DNA from: Parapedobacter luteus
Lineage (GTDB): Bacteria; Bacteroidota; Bacteroidia; Sphingobacteriales; Sphingobacteriaceae
Direction of reading: 5' to 3'
Length of the DNA: 64,000 bases
Assembly (NCBI RefSeq): GCF_900168055.1
Contig: NZ_FUYS01000003.1
Location: forward strand, 1 to 64,000
The translations under genes and the position numbers were made by a program. The stretch's first letter is position 1. Each line of letters opens with the position of its first letter. Shown here in pieces: positions 59,816 to 64,000 of the stretch. The notes under the pieces are model-generated. The model was not told where the DNA came from. It saw only the letters and a program-made list of their open reading frames with translations, and made no database searches.

Positions 59816-62368
59816 ATGGAAGCAAAATTTTCGCCTCGCGTAAAGGATGTGATTTCATACAGCAGGGAAGAAGCCATCAGGTTGAAACATGATTATATCG
59901 GTACGGAGCACTTGTTGCTTGGGCTGATCCGTGAAGGAGACGGCATGGCTATCAAGATATTGAAACATGCAGGGATCGACACCACCGAGCTACGCAAATC
60001 CATTGAGGACGCTGTCAAGGGATCATCAATGTCCCGCGCTCCGATTGGCAATATGCCGCTTACCAAACAAGCGGAAAAGGTACTGAAGATCACTTATCTT
60101 GAAGCAAAAATCTTCAAAAGCGACATTATCGGTACCGAACACCTGTTATTATCCATCCTACGCGATGAAGACAACATCGCCTCGCAAATCTTGCAGCAAT
60201 ACGACATCAATTACGATGTCTTCAAAGCTGATGTAGAACAGCACAAAGCAGGCATCACGGATCAAGCATCCGGATCGACGGCCGGCGACGATGATTTTAA
60301 AGATGAAGATCATTTTAGCCAGCCCAAAAAGGTATCGGACATTAAGTCAAAGACCCCGGTATTGGACAACTTCGGCCGCGATTTGACACGGGCTGCCGAA
60401 GAAGGCCGCTTGGATCCGATTGTAGGCCGTGAGAAGGAAATCGAACGCGTCTCACAGATCTTATCGCGGCGCAAAAAGAACAACCCAATACTCATCGGCG
60501 AACCCGGCGTGGGCAAATCAGCCATTGCAGAGGGGCTGGCCCTGCGTATTATCCAACGCAAGGTGTCCCGGGTATTGTTTAACAAACGCGTGGTCACGTT
60601 GGATCTGGCCTCGTTGGTAGCCGGAACAAAGTACCGTGGCCAGTTTGAGGAACGCATGAAGGCTGTGATGAATGAGCTGGAAAAATCGCCGGACGTCATC
60701 CTCTTTATCGATGAGATCCACACCATCGTGGGTGCCGGCGGTGCATCAGGTTCGCTAGACGCCTCAAATATGTTCAAACCGGCACTGGCCCGTGGTGAAA
60801 TCCAATGCATTGGTGCGACCACGCTGGATGAATACCGGCAATACATTGAGAAAGATGGCGCCCTGGATCGCAGGTTTCAAAAGGTCATGATTGAGCCGGC
60901 CACGCACGACGAAACGGTGGAGATACTGAATCGTATTAAAGAAAAATACGAAGAGCATCACAACGTTAACTACACGCCGGAAGCCATAGAAGCGTGTGTT
61001 ACCTTGACCACTCGCTACATTACCGACCGTTTTCTGCCGGATAAAGCCATCGACGCACTGGACGAGGCCGGATCAAGGGTACACCTTACCAATATCCATG
61101 TGCCGCAAAGCATCATTGACATAGAGCAGAAAATTGAGGAAATAAAAGTCGAGAAGAACAAGGTCGTGCGGAGCCAAAAATATGAGGAGGCTGCAAAACT
61201 GCGAGACACGGAGAAAAAACTGCTCGAGGAACTTGAGCATGAAAAAGCTGCCTGGGAAGCAGAAACCAAGACCAAACGGTACACCGTGACGGAGGACAAT
61301 GTAGCGGAGGTGGTATCAATGATGACCGGCATCCCGGTACAACGGGTAGGGCAATCGGATAGCCAAAAGCTGCTGAACATGGCCGAATCCATGAAGGGGC
61401 GCATCATTGGACAGGACGAAGCGGTGAAAAAATTAGTAAAGGCGATCCAACGTACACGTGCTGGATTAAAGGATCCCAAAAAGCCGATTGGTTCGTTTAT
61501 CTTCCTGGGCCCTACAGGTGTAGGTAAAACAGAGCTGGCCAAAGAGCTTGCCCGCTTCATGTTTGACAGTGAGGATTCGCTCATTCAGATTGACATGAGT
61601 GAGTACATGGAGAAATTTGCGATCTCCCGCTTGGTAGGTGCGCCTCCGGGATATGTAGGCTATGAGGAAGGTGGACAACTGACGGAAAAGGTACGCCGCA
61701 AACCCTACGCTGTGGTATTGCTTGACGAAATCGAGAAAGCACACCCCGATGTATTCAATTTGCTACTGCAGGTGCTGGATGAAGGACAATTGACCGACAG
61801 CCTTGGCCGTCGCGTGGATTTCCGCAATACGATTCTGATCATGACATCCAACATTGGGGCACGCCAGCTGAAGGACTTCGGACAAGGCGTAGGCTTTACG
61901 ACCTCGGCGAAGGCTGAACAGGCCGAATCGCATTCGCGCAGTGTCATCGAAAATGCATTAAAGCGTGCCTTTGCGCCGGAATTCCTCAACCGTATCGACG
62001 ATGTGATTGTATTCAACTCGTTGGATAAAGAGCACATTTTCAAAATCATCGACATCGAGTTGAAATCGCTTTTCGTTCGCATCGAGGCCTTAGGCTACCG
62101 CATCAAACTGACAGACGGAGCCAAGGAGTTTATTGCCGAAAAAGGTTTCGACAGCAACTTCGGTGCCCGTCCGCTCAAACGGGCCATCCAGAAATACCTG
62201 GAAGACCCCATCGCGGAAGAAATCCTCAAAGGTGTGGTAGCTGAGGGCAATACGCTTGAAGTTGACTACGACAAAGACAAACAGGAAATCGTCGTGAACG
62301 TGCAAGCAGCCGACAGCGGTTCATCCAGACCTTCGGATTTCGCCGAAGAGAAGAAAGAAGATGAGTAA
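59816..62368 (+). CDS. clpC: ATP-dependent Clp protease ATPase subunit ClpC
   Basis: An 850-residue Hsp100 unfoldase that feeds proteins to ClpP. Two Clp-N repeats fill residues 5-145 (YIGTEHLLLGLIREGDG, IIGTEHLLLSILRDEDN). The first AAA domain has Walker A GEPGVGKSA (228-236) and FIDEIHTIVGAGGASGSLDA. A UVR/coiled-coil middle region (KYEEAAKLRDTEKKLLEELE) marks ClpC rather than ClpA or ClpB. The second AAA domain has GPTGVGKTE and the C-terminal ClpB-D2-small part (FGARPLKRAIQKYLEDPIAE). Complete, with its own promoter and terminator. Confidence 0.96.
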   Translation: MEAKFSPRVKDVISYSREEAIRLKHDYIGTEHLLLGLIREGDGMAIKILKHAGIDTTELRKSIEDAVKGSSMSRAPIGNMPLTKQAEKVLKITYLEAKIFKSDIIGTEHLLLSILRDEDNIASQILQQYDINYDVFKADVEQHKAGITDQASGSTAGDDDFKDEDHFSQPKKVSDIKSKTPVLDNFGRDLTRAAEEGRLDPIVGREKEIERVSQILSRRKKNNPILIGEPGVGKSAIAEGLALRIIQRKVSRVLFNKRVVTLDLASLVAGTKYRGQFEERMKAVMNELEKSPDVILFIDEIHTIVGAGGASGSLDASNMFKPALARGEIQCIGATTLDEYRQYIEKDGALDRRFQKVMIEPATHDETVEILNRIKEKYEEHHNVNYTPEAIEACVTLTTRYITDRFLPDKAIDALDEAGSRVHLTNIHVPQSIIDIEQKIEEIKVEKNKVVRSQKYEEAAKLRDTEKKLLEELEHEKAAWEAETKTKRYTVTEDNVAEVVSMMTGIPVQRVGQSDSQKLLNMAESMKGRIIGQDEAVKKLVKAIQRTRAGLKDPKKPIGSFIFLGPTGVGKTELAKELARFMFDSEDSLIQIDMSEYMEKFAISRLVGAPPGYVGYEEGGQLTEKVRRKPYAVVLLDEIEKAHPDVFNLLLQVLDEGQLTDSLGRRVDFRNTILIMTSNIGARQLKDFGQGVGFTTSAKAEQAESHSRSVIENALKRAFAPEFLNRIDDVIVFNSLDKEHIFKIIDIELKSLFVRIEALGYRIKLTDGAKEFIAEKGFDSNFGARPLKRAIQKYLEDPIAEEILKGVVAEGNTLEVDYDKDKQEIVVNVQAADSGSSRPSDFAEEKKEDE

Positions 62369-62393
62369 TAAGCATCCCGCTTATTTCAAATAC

Positions 62394-62425
62394 AAAGCGC
62401 CGTTTATAAAAATAAGCGGCGCTTT
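62394..62425 (+). terminator. rho-independent terminator of clpC
   Basis: AAAGCGCCG (62394-62402) pairs with CGGCGCTTT (62417-62425), a 9-base GC-rich stem running into a run of seven T, 25 bases after the clpC stop. Confidence 0.85.
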
Positions 62426-62546
62426 TTTTGTAACATCCTTAGTGTAGTCAATCTTGGAGCAATTATTGCGTTAAACTTTTCAACGTCATTTGCCGTCATA
62501 CATACAGGAACAAAAAACAAAAATTATTTACCCAAAGCTAACGCAT

Positions 62547-62978
62547 ATGAAGCATTACCTTACCTTAGCCGTTGGATTTTTAGTCGTCCTCGGCATATCA
62601 TCTTGCAAAAAAGAATATTACGACGTCGTAAATCCCAACCCCAATAGCACGTATGTCTACGCTATCGGTACGAACGCATGGCAATGGGAATCAGGCGTCA
62701 GTCATCAGGTCTTCCATACCAAATCCCTTCCGGAACTAACAGAATACTATTTACTGGAAGGAAATGTCAGTGTGGCAATAAGTTTCGACGGTGAAAGCAG
62801 CTACGATATTTTGCCAACCACGTTCAATGGTATCGCTTATTCTGTAAACTACACAGTGGGTTCCATTACGATATACGCTGAAGATCCGTTAGCAGAGCCG
62901 GGTATAGAAATTGACTTACCCAGTCCCGCGGTAGTTAAGGTTGTACTCTCCGAGTCCGATTTCATACGCGAATTGTAA
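62547..62978 (+). CDS. small hypothetical lipoprotein
   Basis: A 143-residue lipoprotein. The signal peptide MKHYLTLAVGFLVVLGISSC ends in a lipobox with Cys 20. After it come KKEYYDVVNPNPNSTYVYAI and a beta-rich domain (SVAISFDGESSYDILPTTFN, SITIYAEDPLAEPGIEIDLP). It resembles short collagen-like-repeat-flanking or uncharacterised envelope proteins of Sphingobacteriaceae, but I cannot name a family. The frame opens earlier, yet ATG 62547 gives the correct signal peptide. It is framed by terminators on both sides, so it is monocistronic. Confidence 0.78.
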   Translation: MKHYLTLAVGFLVVLGISSCKKEYYDVVNPNPNSTYVYAIGTNAWQWESGVSHQVFHTKSLPELTEYYLLEGNVSVAISFDGESSYDILPTTFNGIAYSVNYTVGSITIYAEDPLAEPGIEIDLPSPAVVKVVLSESDFIREL

Positions 62979-62989
62979 CGGCGACAACT

Positions 62990-63027
62990 CCCATAAAAAA
63001 AGCGGCTTTTGCCGCTTTTTTTATGGG
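62990..63027. terminator. bidirectional terminator between the lipoprotein gene and fabI
   Basis: A perfect 17-base stem (62990-63006 with 63011-63027) and a TTTT loop; the core is AGCGGC/GCCGCT with T7 on either strand. It serves both converging genes. Confidence 0.92.
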
Positions 63028-63046
63028 TTATACAGTCATCCTGCCG

Positions 63047-63865
63047 TTACTTCTCCCCCATTCCCTCGATCACCGCTTCGCTCACGCCCGTAAACGAAAA
63101 GCCTCCATCGTGGAAGAGGTTTTGCATGGTCACCATCTTCGTCAGATCTGAAAATAACGTAACCGTGTAATCTGCGCATTGGTCGGCCGTGGCGTTGCCC
63201 AATGGCGACATCTTATCGGCATACGAGATAAAATCCCCGAACCCCTTCACCCCTGAGCCGGCCGTCGTCTGCGTAGGTGACTGGCTGATGGTATTCACCC
63301 GCACCTTTTTGCGAACACCGTACTGGTATCCGAAATTACGGGTGATGCTCTCCAGTAGCGCTTTGGCATCGGCCATATCGTTGTAATCTGGGAACACACG
63401 CTGCGCCGCAATGTACGTAAGCGCCACCACGGATCCCCATTCATTGAGGGCATCCTTCTTCATGGCTGTAGCCAGCACGCGGTGCAGGCTGATTGCTGAT
63501 ATGTCAAACGCTTTGTGCATGAAATCGTAATTGTTTTCGGTGTAATGGATTCCCTTACGTACGTTGATGCTCATCCCTACTGAGTGCAGGATAAAATCCA
63601 CGCCCCCGCCGAAGTGCTCCAATGTCTGGTCAAACAGGTTTTCAATGTCCTCACTGCTGGTCACATCAGCAGGAATAACGGGTGCTCCATTGCACTCCTC
63701 TGCCAACTGCTTGATGGTGCCCATCCGTAACGCAACCGGTGCGTTTGTCAACACAATCTCTGCGCCTTCCTGCACACAGCGTTGAGCAGTCTTCCAAGCG
63801 ATAGATTTCTCGTCCAACGCGCCAAAAATAATTCCTTTCTTTCCTTTCAGTAGGTTATGGGACAT
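63047..63865 (-). CDS. fabI: enoyl-[acyl-carrier-protein] reductase FabI
   Basis: A 272-residue NADH-dependent reductase of the last step in fatty acid elongation. It starts MSHNLLKGKKGIIFGALDEK (the FabI variant of the GxxxGxG cofactor site); FILHSVGMSINVRKGIHYTE follows. The catalytic pair is Tyr-x6-Lys in FPDYNDMADAKALLES; NTISQSPTQTTAGSGVKGF is the substrate-loop region. It is the target family of triclosan and diazaborines. It is a single gene with a bidirectional terminator; recN lies upstream on the same strand. Confidence 0.95.
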   Translation of the reverse strand: MSHNLLKGKKGIIFGALDEKSIAWKTAQRCVQEGAEIVLTNAPVALRMGTIKQLAEECNGAPVIPADVTSSEDIENLFDQTLEHFGGGVDFILHSVGMSINVRKGIHYTENNYDFMHKAFDISAISLHRVLATAMKKDALNEWGSVVALTYIAAQRVFPDYNDMADAKALLESITRNFGYQYGVRKKVRVNTISQSPTQTTAGSGVKGFGDFISYADKMSPLGNATADQCADYTVTLFSDLTKMVTMQNLFHDGGFSFTGVSEAVIEGMGEK

Positions 63866-63922
63866 AGTTCCTTGTTTTATAAAGTCAACGAAATATAAAG
63901 TGGGTAAAAATAATGCTTTTTT

Positions 63923-64000
63923 TTAATTCGCCAACAACTCCGCCGCGTGTTGTAAGGCCGCTTCGCCCGGATTGGCCCCGCTCAGCATCTGCGCGATTTC
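63923..64000 (-). CDS. recN: DNA repair protein RecN, C-terminal end (partial)
   Basis: The last 25 codons of a gene that runs off the window. EIAQMLSGANPGEAALQHAA is the RecN C-terminus (EIAxMLSG), following the D-loop part of its SMC-like ATPase head, which is outside. RecN acts in double-strand break repair. The stop TAA is at 63923-63925, 57 bases before the fabI start. Confidence 0.8.
   Translation of the reverse strand, partial: EIAQMLSGANPGEAALQHAAELLAN

Noticed and set aside
1-64000. tRNA, rRNA, CRISPR arrays, replication origin
   Set aside because: No cloverleaf-like sequence, rRNA stretch, regular spaced repeat or DnaA-box cluster was noticed on reading both strands; a covariance-model scan would be needed to exclude small RNAs.

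Overview
The window looks like a chromosomal piece (probably a contig end) of a member of the Bacteroidota, most likely Sphingobacteriaceae; a Parapedobacter-like genus is a guess. Reasons: a SusC/SusD pair with a hybrid two-component regulator, a fused CcoN-CcoO cbb3 oxidase, promoters of the TTTG/TAnnTTTG type, almost no Shine-Dalgarno sequences, and family-typical proteins (DUF6597-AraC, ABATE/CGNR, DUF1624).

Region 1 (1-31 kb) is an accessory island. It opens exactly on the end of an IS3-family element that has cut the 5' end off a gene. Then come single AT-rich genes with short shared flanks, HipA-like/DUF3037, XRE-ImmA/PIN and MqsA-Panacea/MqsR-like pairs that look like toxin-antitoxin modules, several regulator/oxidoreductase pairs (MocR/panE-like, AraC/SDR, TetR/SDR), and many gene remnants: a serine recombinase, a WYL regulator, two copies of a RhuM fragment, an AlbA/Schlafen C-terminus, and a histidine kinase split by one base. 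Two operators (TetR and MocR type) and two toxin-antitoxin-style operators can be read directly.

Region 2 (31.7-42.7 kb) is a reduced polysaccharide-utilisation-type locus: hybrid sensor/AraC regulator, SusC, SusD, and only a decayed esterase/hydrolase remnant where the enzymes should be. A carboxymuconolactone-decarboxylase-like protein and a Crp-like regulator follow.

Region 3 (42.9-59.5 kb) is a microaerobic respiration block: a pyruvate-oxidase-like TPP enzyme, the cbb3 oxidase genes ccoNO-Q-P with ccoG, a short ccoH/fixH and a TauE/SafE-like protein, then ccoS, ccoI, hemN and a small D-lactate-dehydrogenase-N-like protein. At its head lies an operon of ettA, a sensor kinase whose PAS domain resembles the heme PAS of FixL, and a receiver-Crp/FNR regulator. 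Two FNR-like boxes sit in front of the hemN-ccoI-ccoS operon at positions suited to activation. I infer an oxygen-sensing circuit controlling the oxidase and its assembly factors.

Region 4 (59.8-64 kb) is ordinary core genome: clpC, a small lipoprotein, fabI, and the 3' end of recN running off the window. No tRNA, rRNA or CRISPR array was seen.
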